From NCBI GenBank assembly GCA_022791055.1, contig JAAVYI010000031.1, positions 1 through 43,283 on the forward strand: a stretch of DNA of 43,283 nt. The letters run 5' to 3'. The stretch comes from Clostridia bacterium. GTDB lineage: Bacteria; Bacillota; Clostridia; Christensenellales; Pumilibacteraceae. Position numbers and translations under genes: made by a program. Below, in pieces: positions 1 through 9,501 of the stretch. A model generated the notes under the pieces. It ran no database searches, was not told where the DNA came from, and saw nothing but the letters and a program-made list of their open reading frames with translations. Position 1 is the first letter of the stretch, and every line of letters starts with the position of its first letter.

Positions 1-139
1 ACATCGCCAGCGTCTCCGGGTGATAACAATCCCCCATGCCGGCCGTTCTATGAAAACGCCCGCACACCTTTTTAAAGTAAAACTTATAATACCGGCATTC
101 TTCGCATGGCTTGTTCTTCAATGAATCTTCGTCGTTCAT
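1..139 (-). CDS. Cys-rich small protein, 5' part only (runs off the window start)
   Basis: The minus strand reads from an ATG at 139 to the window edge without a stop and gives 46 residues starting MNDEDSLKNKPCEECRYY. A GAGG ribosome binding site lies about 8 bases upstream (CCAAGTAGAGGAAATATTGT before the ATG). The visible part has a CxxC pair (PCEEC) followed by two more cysteines and several His and aromatic residues, which suggests a small metal-binding fold, but I do not recognise the family. It is divergent from the XRE gene at 223. Function unknown; the start is well supported, the product is not. Confidence 0.6.
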   Translation of the reverse strand, partial: MNDEDSLKNKPCEECRYYKFYFKKVCGRFHRTAGMGDCYHPETLAM

Positions 140-167
140 ACAATATTTCCTCTACTTGGACTTACGC

Positions 168-182
168 ACTTCATATTGAGGT
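168..182. promoter_or_regulatory. Distal operator (site A) of the first minimal XRE gene
   Basis: Inverted repeat ACTTCA-TAT-TGAGGT, centred at 175, 36 bp upstream of the -10 hexamer at 211. The same half-sites recur at 475-493 upstream of the second XRE gene. No -35 hexamer is visible at the usual distance, so a bound protein here could replace it (inference). Confidence 0.6.
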
Positions 183-198
183 ATAGAAAGAATCAAAC

Positions 199-216
199 CC
201 CATTTTAGGGTACAAT
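199..216 (+). promoter_or_regulatory. Proximal operator (site B) and -10 box of the first XRE gene
   Basis: The inverted repeat CCC-ATTTTA-GGG at 199-210 abuts the -10 hexamer TACAAT at 211-216. The ATG follows at 223 after only 6 bases, so transcription should start at or beside the start codon and the mRNA should be leaderless. The block CCATTTTAGGGTA is repeated almost exactly at 35298-35310, and a close variant lies at 34931-34943. Confidence 0.6.
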
Positions 217-222
217 TAAGTT

Positions 223-426
223 ATGATTAAATTTGCGGAAAGATTAAAAGAATTGCGCATGGAGAAAAATCTTCTTCAGAGCGAATTGGGAAAATTCCTT
301 TCCGTAGACCAAAGAACCATCAGCAACTGGGAAAAAGGGATTCGACAACCCGATTTTGAGACGTTAGCGGCGATTGCGCGATTTTTCGATGTGTCGGTCG
401 ATTACTTGCTGGGCTTAGAGGACTGA
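223..426 (+). CDS. Minimal XRE-family (Cro/CI-type) transcriptional regulator
   Basis: A 67-residue protein that is almost only a helix-turn-helix. LKELRMEKNLLQSELGKFL, then the recognition-helix region VDQRTISNWEKGIRQPD, then the conserved tail DYLLGLED found in this family. It has no ligand or dimerisation domain beyond the HTH. A close paralogue follows at 503. There is no Shine-Dalgarno sequence; the -10 TACAAT ends 6 bases before the ATG, which suggests a leaderless message. The two flanking inverted repeats suggest control by itself or by its paralogue. The DNA-binding role is certain at family level; the targets are inferred. Confidence 0.9.
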   Translation: MIKFAERLKELRMEKNLLQSELGKFLSVDQRTISNWEKGIRQPDFETLAAIARFFDVSVDYLLGLED

Positions 427-447
427 TACAGTTCTTTCTAATTATAT

Positions 448-462
448 ACCTCTATCTGTGGT
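448..462. promoter_or_regulatory. Distal operator-like repeat (site A) of the second XRE gene
   Basis: ACCTCTATCTGTGGT is a degraded form of the ACYTCA-N3-TGAGGT repeat. It is centred at 455, exactly 36 bp upstream of the -10 at 491, which matches the distance at the first XRE gene. Confidence 0.45.
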
Positions 463-474
463 AAGTCAATTATT

Positions 475-496
475 TTACTTCAGTTTGAGGTAAAAT
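475..496 (+). promoter_or_regulatory. Proximal operator (site B) and -10 box of the second XRE gene
   Basis: Inverted repeat TTACTTCA-GTT-TGAGGTAA (one mismatch between arms) at 475-493 overlaps the -10 hexamer TAAAAT at 491-496. The ATG begins 6 bases after the hexamer. Occupancy here should block RNA polymerase, so autorepression is likely (inference). Confidence 0.6.
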
Positions 497-502
497 ATTT
501 TT

Positions 503-706
503 ATGACAGATTTCCCCCAAACGCTGAAAGAGCTAAGATTAGAGAGGCAGCTCACGCAAAGTGAGTTGGCCGATTTGCTTATAGTCAATCAGCGCACGAT
601 TAGCAGTTGGGAAACAGGAATCCGCGAGCCTGATTGCGAAATGCTAGTTAAAATTGCAAAATTCTTTGACGTGACTACCGATTACCTATTGGGTGTAGAG
701 GACTAA
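503..706 (+). CDS. Minimal XRE-family transcriptional regulator, paralogue of the gene at 223
   Basis: A 67-residue HTH protein (LKELRLERQLTQSELADLL, VNQRTISSWETGIREPD, DYLLGVED tail). It differs from its neighbour at many positions but has the same length and layout, so it is an old tandem duplicate rather than a recent copy. No ribosome binding site is present; the -10 ends 6 bases before the ATG. The ACTTCA-N3-TGAGGT core lies upstream of both genes, so one of the two proteins may control both (inference). Confidence 0.9.
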   Translation: MTDFPQTLKELRLERQLTQSELADLLIVNQRTISSWETGIREPDCEMLVKIAKFFDVTTDYLLGVED

Positions 707-790
707 AGGATATTTATTATTCTTTTGCAAAAGAGTGCAAAACGGATCCCCGGCCTTTTGCCGCCAAAAGGCCTAGGCGAAAAGCGCAAA

Positions 791-822
791 AGAGGGAGAC
801 ACTTTCGACTGTGTCTCCCTCT
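791..822 (+). repeat. Perfect 12-bp stem hairpin, first member of a hairpin family
   Basis: AGAGGGAGACAC, an 8-base loop, then GTGTCTCCCTCT. Hairpins of the same design occur at 1059-1098 and 9445-9481. There is little T-rich sequence after it, so a terminator role is uncertain. Confidence 0.6.
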
Positions 823-1058
823 CTTGACTCACCCTCCGCAACGACTTCCCTACGGGAAGCGATAATGACGAGTTCGCACAAACTGACCATTTGCCATTTC
901 GACCGAAGTGGAGAAATGTACGCAGGCGTATAGAATAATGGATTCGCTTCGCTAGACCCCTCGGCTACGCTCGGGGTGACAAAGTAGCGGTTATAATGCT
1001 TTTGACCTATAAAGAGGATTCCAAAGACTAGTCTTTGGCAGTTGCGAGGGGGAGATTT

Positions 1059-1098
1059 ATAAGAGGGGGAACACAGTCTGAAGTGTTCCCCCTCTTAT
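1059..1098 (+). repeat. Perfect 16-bp stem hairpin, second member of the family
   Basis: ATAAGAGGGGGAACAC, loop agtctgaa, then GTGTTCCCCCTCTTAT. The stem is perfect across 16 bp. It shares the GAGGG..ACAC / GTGT..CCCTC pattern with the hairpin at 791-822. Confidence 0.6.
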
Positions 1099-1289
1099 AC
1101 GGCTTTTCGCTTACCTTTTGCCGCCAAAAGGTAAGAATTATTTTTCAGTCTTTTTCTCAAAAGACTATCATTCCCTTTAGAACGCAAAAGGCCGGTGCTC
1201 CGTTTTGCTCTCTTTTTCAAAAGAATAGCAACCCCTTTCGACTGCAAAAAGCGTGACTATTATTTTGCACTCTTTTTCTTAAAAGATTT

Positions 1290-1312
1290 CAGCCGCGGAG
1301 TATCCGCGGCTG
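1290..1312 (-). terminator. Strong GC hairpin downstream of the ftsH operon
   Basis: CAGCCGCGGA-GTA-TCCGCGGCTG is a perfect 10-bp stem with a 3-base loop, 15 bases past the stop of the 1328 gene. On the minus strand it is followed by AAATCTTTT, a weak U-run. It probably ends the ftsH transcript, though the weak tail lowers confidence. Confidence 0.5.
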
Positions 1313-1327
1313 CTTTGCGTTTGCGTT

Positions 1328-1852
1328 TTATTTTTTTGTGTTGGTCGGGCGCTGTTGCGACGGGGCTGCGGGTCTTGCGGTCGGTTGTGCCGGGCGCGGT
1401 TGTGCCGTCGGTCTTGCTTGTTGGGCGGGTCGCGGCGGTTGCTGCGCGGCGGGTCTTGCCGTAGGAGCAGACGGTCGTTGCGGTTGCGCGGTAGTCGGTC
1501 TTGCCGTGGGCGCGGTCGGGCGCGCTTGCTGTTGCGGCGCCGGCCGCGACTGTTGCGTAGGTTTCGGCTGTGCCGTCGCTTGCGGTGTCGGTCTCGACGG
1601 TTGCGCGCTTGCTTTCGGCGCGGCGGTCGGGTTCGGTTGCGCCCGTTTCGGTTGTTGCGCCGATTTCTGTTTGGCGGTCGGCTTTTCGGTTGCGGCGCTG
1701 TTGGCTTGCAAGCGGCGCACGATCAAGCCGGTGACGAAGTAGGACGCGACGGCCACGGCGGCGCCGCCGACAAGCAGCGCGGCGACGATCAGCACCCACC
1801 AAGCGCCCAACGAGCCGGCCGACAGAACGGTTGCAAAACGATCGATAATCAT
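1328..1852 (-). CDS. Single-pass membrane protein with long Pro/Ala/Gln/Arg-rich tail
   Basis: 174 residues from the ATG at 1852, chosen because AGGAGG lies 6 bases upstream; a longer frame to 1897 has no such site. Residues 1-45 contain one hydrophobic segment (WWVLIVAALLVGGAAVAVAS). From about residue 55 to the end the protein is low-complexity, made of Pro, Ala, Gln, Arg and Thr, with repeats such as ARPTAQP and TARPAAQ. The tail is basic, almost certainly disordered, and could lie in the cytoplasm or cell wall zone. Last gene of the ftsH operon. No family recognised; the repetitive DNA also creates long false frames on the other strand. Confidence 0.65.
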   Translation of the reverse strand: MIIDRFATVLSAGSLGAWWVLIVAALLVGGAAVAVASYFVTGLIVRRLQANSAATEKPTAKQKSAQQPKRAQPNPTAAPKASAQPSRPTPQATAQPKPTQQSRPAPQQQARPTAPTARPTTAQPQRPSAPTARPAAQQPPRPAQQARPTAQPRPAQPTARPAAPSQQRPTNTKK

Positions 1853-1924
1853 GACTTCCTCCTGTTCATGAAGAAATGCCACAAGACGTTGCGGCATTTC
1901 CTGCGTATCTGTTCTATTGTATGT

Positions 1925-2530
1925 TTACAAATTTTCTTCTATCTCTTTGATAGCGGCATACAGCTTGGAACTTGCCATATGGACCTCGACGGGGTTGACG
2001 AAGTAGTATTCGTCGATCGGTTCGCCGCCGATCTTATCATTGAGATAGAACACCATTTCGACCTTCTCGATCTCGCCGGCCATGTCGCGGACGAGCATTT
2101 TTACGCGGTCGAACTCGATCGTCTCGCCTTGCACTTTGACGGTGACGGGCGCGCTCCAAGAGAATGTCAGCATATAGGCGTTGTTGGTCGCGGCCATGGC
2201 GCTGATCTCTTTGTTGTAGTACTTAACGCGCTCTTTTTTGCCGTCCTCGTTTTTAAAGGTCTTGAAAGTAAACCTGTAGTTGTACTTGTATTCCAAAAGG
2301 GCGTGCAACACCGAAAATTTGTTGCCGTCGATGCCCTTGTTGAGCTTTGCCTTGCTGTCGTCGTTCATCGGCAGTTGCTGATAGCCGGTAGTTGCGATCG
2401 TTACCGAATAGTCGGCGGGCAGACGTTTGATCGGGTTGACGGGAATGACCCCCAAAATGATCGCGCACAGCACGATAGCCGCGACGAGCGAGCCGACTAT
2501 GATCATCGACAGCTTGAGTGTTTTCTTCAT
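1925..2530 (-). CDS. Membrane-anchored protein of unknown function
   Basis: 201 residues. One N-terminal transmembrane or signal-anchor segment (about residues 8-30, LSMIIVGSLVAAIVLCAIIL), then a soluble domain of about 165 residues with mixed alpha/beta character and no recognisable motif. A GAGG-type ribosome binding site precedes the ATG. It starts 21 bases after the ftsH stop and is surely cotranscribed with it. A role linked to membrane protein quality control is possible only by neighbourhood; I cannot assign a family. Confidence 0.75.
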   Translation of the reverse strand: MKKTLKLSMIIVGSLVAAIVLCAIILGVIPVNPIKRLPADYSVTIATTGYQQLPMNDDSKAKLNKGIDGNKFSVLHALLEYKYNYRFTFKTFKNEDGKKERVKYYNKEISAMAATNNAYMLTFSWSAPVTVKVQGETIEFDRVKMLVRDMAGEIEKVEMVFYLNDKIGGEPIDEYYFVNPVEVHMASSKLYAAIKEIEENL

Positions 2531-2551
2531 GACCTCGTTCCTCTCTTTGTT

Positions 2552-4459
<1,908 letters not shown>

Positions 4460-4487
4460 ATTGTTACCTCCTTACTGATACTGTATT

Positions 4488-4517
4488 AGTATAGCACAAC
4501 CGCCGAATGAATATCAA
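4488..4517 (-). promoter_or_regulatory. SigA-type promoter of the ftsH operon
   Basis: On the minus strand, -35 TTGATA (4517-4512), an 18-bp spacer, -10 TATACT (4493-4488). The leader is about 25 bases and carries AAGGAGG before the TTG start. Confidence 0.75.
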
Positions 4518-4543
4518 GTGTTTTGGCCGCATAAATTGCGAGT

Positions 4544-5338
4544 TCACCGGATTTTCATCTCGTCCGGATCGACGCCCGGCTCGCCCAACGCGCGCGGGCA
4601 TACGCCGTACTTTTTGCGAAACGCCCGATAAAAGGTGCGAATGCTGGCAAAACCGGCGTTCATCGCAGCGTCCGTCACCGACTGCCCGCTGCGCAAAAGT
4701 CCCGCCGCATATTCGGCGCGCAGGTTGCCCAAAAAACCGTTGAGATTGGTGCCGGTGTAGGCGTTGAAGATGCGCGAAAAATGCGTCGGCGCGTAGCCGA
4801 ACTGCTTGGCGAGCGCGTTCAGCGTGATCGGCTCGGTAAAGTTGTCCGATAGGTACAATAGCGCGTCGCGCATAACGAGCGACGGGTCGCTGATACGGTC
4901 GGTCGGTGCGAGATACCGCGTAAACTCGCCCAAGATCGCATTGACCAACCCGCGCGCCGCCAGCGACTGCTGCGGCTCGTCCTCCAGCAGCTCGATCAGT
5001 TTGCGCACGCGCGTCCCGCCGGTAGCCGGCAGAAAGGGATCGGAAAAGGTTTTGCCGCGCATGACGGCGCGATAGTCGGCCAGATAATATTCGGGAATGA
5101 TCAGCACCACCGCCGTGTTGCCGTCGTTCTTCTCGTAGGCGTGCGGCGTATAGCTGTCGGCAATCGCCGCCTCGTTCTCTTCAAGCTGCTTGGTAACGCC
5201 GCCTTCCGTCACCGCCATAACGCCTTTGGTCACGACGATGATCTCGATGGGATTGTGCATGTGCGCGTACACGCCGCCGGTGTCGATGATCTCCAATTCG
5301 GGCTTGGTTTCGCGCGAAATCTCGTATTCTACGTTCAT
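4544..5338 (-). CDS. AraC-family transcriptional regulator with N-terminal cupin sensor
   Basis: 264 residues. The N-terminal half (about 10-90) is a cupin-like sensing domain (GGVYAHMHNPIEIIVVTKG). The C-terminal 100 residues carry two HTH motifs (LNALAKQFGYAPTHFSRIF and VTDAAMNAGFASIRTFYRAF), diagnostic of AraC/XylS regulators. It is divergent from the sugar operon at 5483 and probably activates it in response to a sugar or derivative (inference). No Shine-Dalgarno sequence; -35 TTGCCA, 17 bp and -10 TATAAT end 6 bases before the ATG, so the transcript is predicted to be leaderless. Confidence 0.92.
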   Translation of the reverse strand: MNVEYEISRETKPELEIIDTGGVYAHMHNPIEIIVVTKGVMAVTEGGVTKQLEENEAAIADSYTPHAYEKNDGNTAVVLIIPEYYLADYRAVMRGKTFSDPFLPATGGTRVRKLIELLEDEPQQSLAARGLVNAILGEFTRYLAPTDRISDPSLVMRDALLYLSDNFTEPITLNALAKQFGYAPTHFSRIFNAYTGTNLNGFLGNLRAEYAAGLLRSGQSVTDAAMNAGFASIRTFYRAFRKKYGVCPRALGEPGVDPDEMKIR

Positions 5339-5344
5339 ATTCCG

Positions 5345-5373
5345 ATTATACCCTTTTTATGCGCGCTTGGCAA
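5345..5373 (-). promoter_or_regulatory. Leaderless-type promoter of the AraC gene
   Basis: On the minus strand, -35 TTGCCA (5373-5368), a 17-bp spacer, -10 TATAAT (5350-5345), then 6 bases to the ATG at 5338. Confidence 0.7.
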
Positions 5374-5416
5374 GTATCTTGCGCAAAATTTGGCACAAAG
5401 TATGCCGATTTTGGCT
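5367..5416. promoter_or_regulatory. Three spaced TTGGC repeats, candidate AraC binding sites
   Basis: TTGGCA at 5367-5372, TTGGCA at 5390-5395 and TTGGCT at 5411-5416 lie on the same strand at 23 and 21 bp intervals, about two helical turns. The last abuts the -35 of the sugar operon and the first overlaps the -35 of the AraC gene. AraC proteins typically bind direct repeats at this spacing (family knowledge). Confidence 0.5.
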
Positions 5417-5444
5417 TGAAAATGGCCTTTGTAGGGCGTATAAT
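5416..5444 (+). promoter_or_regulatory. Promoter of the four-gene sugar operon
   Basis: -35 TTGAAA (5416-5421), a 17-bp spacer, -10 TATAAT (5439-5444). The leader to the ATG at 5483 is about 32 bases and has GAGGGA as ribosome binding site. Confidence 0.7.
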
Positions 5445-5482
5445 AGGCATATACGATAATTTTTGACAAGTGAGGGACAAAG

Positions 5483-6190
5483 ATGAAACCGATCCTTTCC
5501 GTTCAACTGTATTCTCTGCGCGACGCCGTCGAGCGCGAGGGCTTAGAGCAAGTGCTTGCCGCCGTGCGCGAAAGCGGCTTTACCGGCGTAGAGCTGGCCG
5601 GCCTGTACGGCTTGACGCCGGCACAGCTAAAAGCCAAGCTCGACGCGGCGGGTCTTGCGGCGACCAGCGCGCACGTCGGCATGGACGAGCTTGCCGAACC
5701 CGAAACGCTCAAAACGACAGCCGACGCGCTCGGCTTTAAGGACATCGTGGCCGCGTGGTCGGACGCAAGCCCCAAGCACGTAGACACGTTGCTTGCTGCG
5801 GCAAAAGCCCTGCCCGGCTACCGTATCGGCTACCACAACCACGCGCACGAGTTCGAGCCGCAGAACGCCGAATTTTTGCAAAAGCTGCTCAGCTCCGACG
5901 TTTGGCTGGAGCCGGACATCTTTTGGCTGAAAGTCGCGGGCTTAAATCCGATCGAATTTTTGCAAGCGCACGCGCACAAGATTTTGGCCGTACACATGAA
6001 AGAGCTGTCGGCGGGCGGGCGCGAGGCCGCCAACCCCGTCCCCGGACAAGGCGTATCGGGCTGCGTCGACGCGGTACAATTTGCCGCCGAACGCAATCAT
6101 CGTTTTATTGTGCTCGAGGCCGAAAAATTCGATATGCCCTATCGGGACTATTTGGCCGCCACGGCAAAGTTTTTCCGCGAAACCGTATAA
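5483..6190 (+). CDS. Sugar phosphate isomerase/epimerase-like TIM barrel protein
   Basis: 235 residues, slightly short for the xylose-isomerase-like TIM barrel / AP endonuclease 2 superfamily. It begins KPILSVQLYSLRDAVEREGL, typical of the family. Metal-binding elements are YHNHAHEF, PDIFW, HMKEL and the C-terminal VLEAE strand. Such proteins isomerise or epimerise keto-sugars, or open C-glycosides with a divalent metal. First gene of the operon and controlled by the divergent AraC gene. The substrate cannot be read from the sequence; the neighbouring Gfo/Idh oxidoreductases suggest a keto-glycoside or inositol-like intermediate. Confidence 0.88.
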   Translation: MKPILSVQLYSLRDAVEREGLEQVLAAVRESGFTGVELAGLYGLTPAQLKAKLDAAGLAATSAHVGMDELAEPETLKTTADALGFKDIVAAWSDASPKHVDTLLAAAKALPGYRIGYHNHAHEFEPQNAEFLQKLLSSDVWLEPDIFWLKVAGLNPIEFLQAHAHKILAVHMKELSAGGREAANPVPGQGVSGCVDAVQFAAERNHRFIVLEAEKFDMPYRDYLAATAKFFRETV

Positions 6191-6238
6191 CGATTATACT
6201 GACTTTCCCATACATTCCATATAAAGAAGGCGTTTATT

Positions 6239-7267
6239 ATGAACATTGTCATTATCGGATACGGCGGCATGGGCGCGTACCACGCCGACCGCCTCAAGAA
6301 AATCAAAGACATCGACGTTATCGGCGCGTATGACATCGATCCGGCGCGGGCTGCGCTGGCCGAAAAAGACGGCTATGTCGCCTACAAATCGGCCGACGCC
6401 GTTTTCGCCGATAAAGCGGTCGATGCGGTTCTCATCGCCACGCCCAACGACGTACACCCCGAATACGTCGAGCGTGCGGCTAAAGCCGGCAAAGCGGCGC
6501 TGTGCGAAAAGCCGGCGGCTGTCGACACGGCTACGTTCGACAAAATGGTCGAAAACGCGCGCAAGGGCGGCACGCTTTTGGAAGTACACCAAAACCGCCG
6601 TTGGGACAGCGATTTTTTGATGGTGCAAGACATTCTTGCAAGCGGACTGCTGGGCAAACTCGAGCGCGTCGAATCCTACGTAATGGGCGCGAACGGCATT
6701 CCCGGCGGCTGGCGCAAGATCAAGGCGCACGGCGGCGGCATGATGCTCGACTGGGGCGTACATCTCATCGACCAACTTTGTATTCTTATGGATGCGCCGA
6801 TCGATCGGCTGTACTGCGCGCCGAGTTATAAGCAGGGTTTTGACGTCGACGACGCATTCACGCTCGAAATGTTCTCCGGCGGCGTCAGCTATAACTGCCG
6901 CGTCGACACCAATTCGTTTGTTTCTCTGCCGCGCTGGATGCTGTACGGCAGCGACGGCACGGCGATCATCGAGGACTGGGATTGCCACGGCAAGATCGTC
7001 ACCGCCGTATACGGCACCGACGCGCAACCGGTCGGCATTCAGGCGGGCAACGGCTTTACCAAAACGATGGCCTATCGTCCGCACGAGTCCGTCAAGGAAT
7101 ATCCCCTGCCCGCCCGTCGTTTCGATAACGACGCATTCTACCGCAATTTTGCCCTGACTGTTGCCGGCAAGGCGCAGCCGCACGTCAAAAACGACGAAGT
7201 GCGCCGCGTGCTTGCGATCATGGAAACCGCATTACGCGGCGGCGAACACAAAAATCTTTCGCTGTAA
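6239..7267 (+). CDS. Gfo/Idh/MocA-family NAD(P)-dependent oxidoreductase
   Basis: 342 residues. The N-terminal Rossmann fold has GYGGMG at residues 8-13 and an acidic residue after the second strand (AYDID). The family motif CEKPAA carries the catalytic Lys, and DWGVHLID matches the DxGxHxxD motif of the C-terminal domain. These enzymes oxidise a secondary alcohol of a sugar, glycoside or inositol. The ribosome binding site is AGAAGG. It lies 48 bases after the first TIM-barrel gene in the same operon. Substrate unknown. Confidence 0.93.
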   Translation: MNIVIIGYGGMGAYHADRLKKIKDIDVIGAYDIDPARAALAEKDGYVAYKSADAVFADKAVDAVLIATPNDVHPEYVERAAKAGKAALCEKPAAVDTATFDKMVENARKGGTLLEVHQNRRWDSDFLMVQDILASGLLGKLERVESYVMGANGIPGGWRKIKAHGGGMMLDWGVHLIDQLCILMDAPIDRLYCAPSYKQGFDVDDAFTLEMFSGGVSYNCRVDTNSFVSLPRWMLYGSDGTAIIEDWDCHGKIVTAVYGTDAQPVGIQAGNGFTKTMAYRPHESVKEYPLPARRFDNDAFYRNFALTVAGKAQPHVKNDEVRRVLAIMETALRGGEHKNLSL

Positions 7268-7358
7268 GGCTGTCCACCCATTCTATTGTTACTATAGGCG
7301 GCAGAGACGTGTGCGTATATGCCGCCGCAAACTATATTATATTAAGGAGTATCACCCC

Positions 7359-8441
7359 ATGAAGAAAGTCAAATACGCCATCATCGGTTGCGGCGGCATC
7401 GCCAACGGCAAGCACATGCCCGCCATCAAGAAGTTGCCCGACGTCGAAATGGTCGCGTTCTGCGATCTGATCGTCGATCGCGCCGAAAAGGCCAACGCCG
7501 ATTACGGTGCGGGCAAAGGCCAAGTGTACACCGATTACAAAGAGCTTTTGAAAAAAGCCGATGTAGACGCCGTTGCCGTTTGCACCCCCAACAGCAGCCA
7601 CTGCGAAATTACCGTTGCCGCGCTGAACGCCGGTAAGCACGTCATTTGCGAAAAGCCGATGGCAACGAGCTATGCCGAGGCCTTACAGATGATCGAGGCG
7701 CGCGACAAGTCGGGTAAGACCCTGACGATCGGCTATCAAAACCGCTACCGCCCCGACAGCCTGTACTTAAAACGCGCTTGCGAAAACGGCGAACTGGGCG
7801 ACATTTATTTCGCGCACGCGCACGCCGTTCGTCGCCGCGCCGTCCCGACTTGGGGCGTGTTCCTCGACGAGGAAAAGCAAGGCGGCGGCCCGCTGATCGA
7901 CATCGGCACGCACGCGCTTGACTTGACGCTGTTCATGATGGACAACTACAAGCCCGCTTACTGCGTGGGTACGGCGTATCACAAGCTCAACAACGACACC
8001 GAAACGGCCAACGCCTGGGGCGACTGGGATCCGAAAAAGTTTACCGTCGAAGACTCGGCGTTCGGCTTTATCGTCATGGAAAACGGCGCGACGATCTCGC
8101 TTTCGTCGAGTTGGGCGCTCAACTCGCTCGACGTGCGCGAGGCCATTACTTCCCTGTGCGGCACCAAAGGCGGCGCGGATATGCCCGACCAAGGCAAACT
8201 GCGTATCAACGGCGTCAAGTACGGCCGCCAGTTCGTCACCGAACCGGACTTTGCCGCCGGCGGCGTGGCGTTCTATGGCGGCGGCGTCAGCACGCCGCAG
8301 GATCTCGAGGCGCAACGCTTCTACGATTGCGTTATCGGCAAGCAAAAGCCGTATGTCACCGCCGAACAGGCTGCTTGCGTGACACGTATCCTCGAAGGCA
8401 TTTACAAGTCGGCGGCAAGCAAAAAAGAATACCGTTTCTAA
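7359..8441 (+). CDS. Second Gfo/Idh/MocA-family oxidoreductase
   Basis: 360 residues from the ATG at 7359, chosen for AAGGAG 9 bases upstream; the frame is open further upstream but without family sequence. Rossmann motif GCGGIA near the N-terminus, CEKPMA with the catalytic Lys, and DIGTHALD as the DxGxHxxD motif. It is only distantly related to the gene at 6239, so the pair probably acts at two steps or on two epimers rather than being redundant. Same operon, 91 bases after the first oxidoreductase. Confidence 0.93.
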   Translation: MKKVKYAIIGCGGIANGKHMPAIKKLPDVEMVAFCDLIVDRAEKANADYGAGKGQVYTDYKELLKKADVDAVAVCTPNSSHCEITVAALNAGKHVICEKPMATSYAEALQMIEARDKSGKTLTIGYQNRYRPDSLYLKRACENGELGDIYFAHAHAVRRRAVPTWGVFLDEEKQGGGPLIDIGTHALDLTLFMMDNYKPAYCVGTAYHKLNNDTETANAWGDWDPKKFTVEDSAFGFIVMENGATISLSSSWALNSLDVREAITSLCGTKGGADMPDQGKLRINGVKYGRQFVTEPDFAAGGVAFYGGGVSTPQDLEAQRFYDCVIGKQKPYVTAEQAACVTRILEGIYKSAASKKEYRF

Positions 8442-8460
8442 AACTCGGGAGGCTACTATT

Positions 8461-9417
8461 ATGAAACTGGGAGTTTTCAGTCCTGTTCTTGCGAGTATGT
8501 CCTTAGAGGACGCCCTGCAATATTTGTCGGGCCTCGGCGTCGACGCCATGGAGCTGGGCGCCGGCGGATTCCCCGGCAAGGCGCACGCCGACATTATCGA
8601 GCTGGACAAAGACAAATCAAAAGTCAAGGCGCTCAAAAGCCTGTTCGACAAGTACGGCATGGAGATTTCGGCGCTTTCGGTACACGGCAACGGCGTGCAC
8701 CCCGACAAGTCGATCGCCAAAACCGCGACCGAGGAATTCGAGGCCGCTTGCCGCGTGGCCGAACAACTCGGCGTGCATCATGTTGTGACGTTCTCCGGCT
8801 GTCCGGGCGACGGTAAGGGCGATAAACCCAACTGGGTAACATGCCCGTGGCCGAACGATTTTACCGAAATTCTCGAATACCAGTGGAACGACGTTCTGAT
8901 CCCCTACTGGAAAAAAGAGGCCAAAGTCGCGGCCGATCGGGGCGTTAAGGTGTGCCTCGAAATGCACCCCGGGTTCGCCGTGTACAATCCGCAGACCATG
9001 CTGCGCTTAAGAGAGGCCGTCGGCGAGACGGTCGGCGCCAACTTCGACCCGTCGCACCTACTTTGGCAGGGCATTCGGCCGGCCGACGCGATCAAATATC
9101 TCGGTAAAGCGGTACACTTCTTCCACGCCAAAGACACGTACATCGACCGCCGCAACACCGACATCAACGGCGTACTCGATACAAAGTCGTATGCGCTCGA
9201 GCTGTCGCGCAGTTGGTACTTCCGCACCGTCGGGTACGGCGATTGCGATTTCAAGGAAATGATCAGCGCGCTGCGGTTGGTCGGCTATAATCACGTGCTT
9301 TCGATCGAACACGAGGACAGCCTGATGACGCCGAAAGAAGGCCTCGAAAAAGCCGTCAAATATCTCCGCGAAATCATGATCCGCGAAAGCAACACCGGCG
9401 AGGCCTGGTGGATCTAA
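8461..9417 (+). CDS. Sugar phosphate isomerase/epimerase, metal-dependent TIM barrel
   Basis: 318 residues, full family length. The four expected metal ligands are visible: Glu167 (CLEMHPG), Asp196 (NFDPSH), His222 (HAKD) and Glu283 (SIEHED). The barrel begins MKLGVFSPVLASMSLEDAL. It resembles the IolE/IolH-like and keto-glycoside-processing enzymes often encoded with Gfo/Idh oxidoreductases. The ribosome binding site GGGAGG precedes the ATG, and it follows the second oxidoreductase by 19 bases. Together the four genes could oxidise a glycoside to the 3-keto form, eliminate the aglycone and recycle the sugar (inference). Confidence 0.92.
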   Translation: MKLGVFSPVLASMSLEDALQYLSGLGVDAMELGAGGFPGKAHADIIELDKDKSKVKALKSLFDKYGMEISALSVHGNGVHPDKSIAKTATEEFEAACRVAEQLGVHHVVTFSGCPGDGKGDKPNWVTCPWPNDFTEILEYQWNDVLIPYWKKEAKVAADRGVKVCLEMHPGFAVYNPQTMLRLREAVGETVGANFDPSHLLWQGIRPADAIKYLGKAVHFFHAKDTYIDRRNTDINGVLDTKSYALELSRSWYFRTVGYGDCDFKEMISALRLVGYNHVLSIEHEDSLMTPKEGLEKAVKYLREIMIRESNTGEAWWI

Positions 9418-9444
9418 AAGCCAAATCAGCAAAAGCGTAACAAA

Positions 9445-9481
9445 AAAGAGGAGAGACCCCTTCACCGTGTCCCTCCTCTTT
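9445..9481 (+). terminator. Hairpin after the sugar operon, third member of the hairpin family
   Basis: AAAGAGGAG..CTCCTCTTT stem (9445-9453 with 9473-9481) around a GAC/GTC inner pair. It probably ends the operon at 9417, but the T-run is short. It shares its design with the hairpins at 791 and 1059. Confidence 0.5.
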
Positions 9482-9501
9482 CCATTTACACCGCCTCAAT
9501 A

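Larger units (their letters stand above)
707..1327. other. Non-coding, hairpin-rich intergenic region
   Basis: No credible gene in about 620 bp; the ORFs here are short and low quality. It holds two identical copies of an 18-mer, CCTTTTGCCGCCAAAAGG, at 754-771 and 1114-1131. It also holds a perfect 12-bp stem hairpin (791-822), an 18-bp palindrome CCAAAGACTAGTCTTTGG (1021-1038), a perfect 16-bp stem hairpin (1059-1098), and REP-like fragments such as CATTTCGACCGAAGTGGA (895-912) and CCCCTCGGCTACGCTCGGGG (957-976). It looks like a graveyard of small palindromic repeats. Confidence 0.6.
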
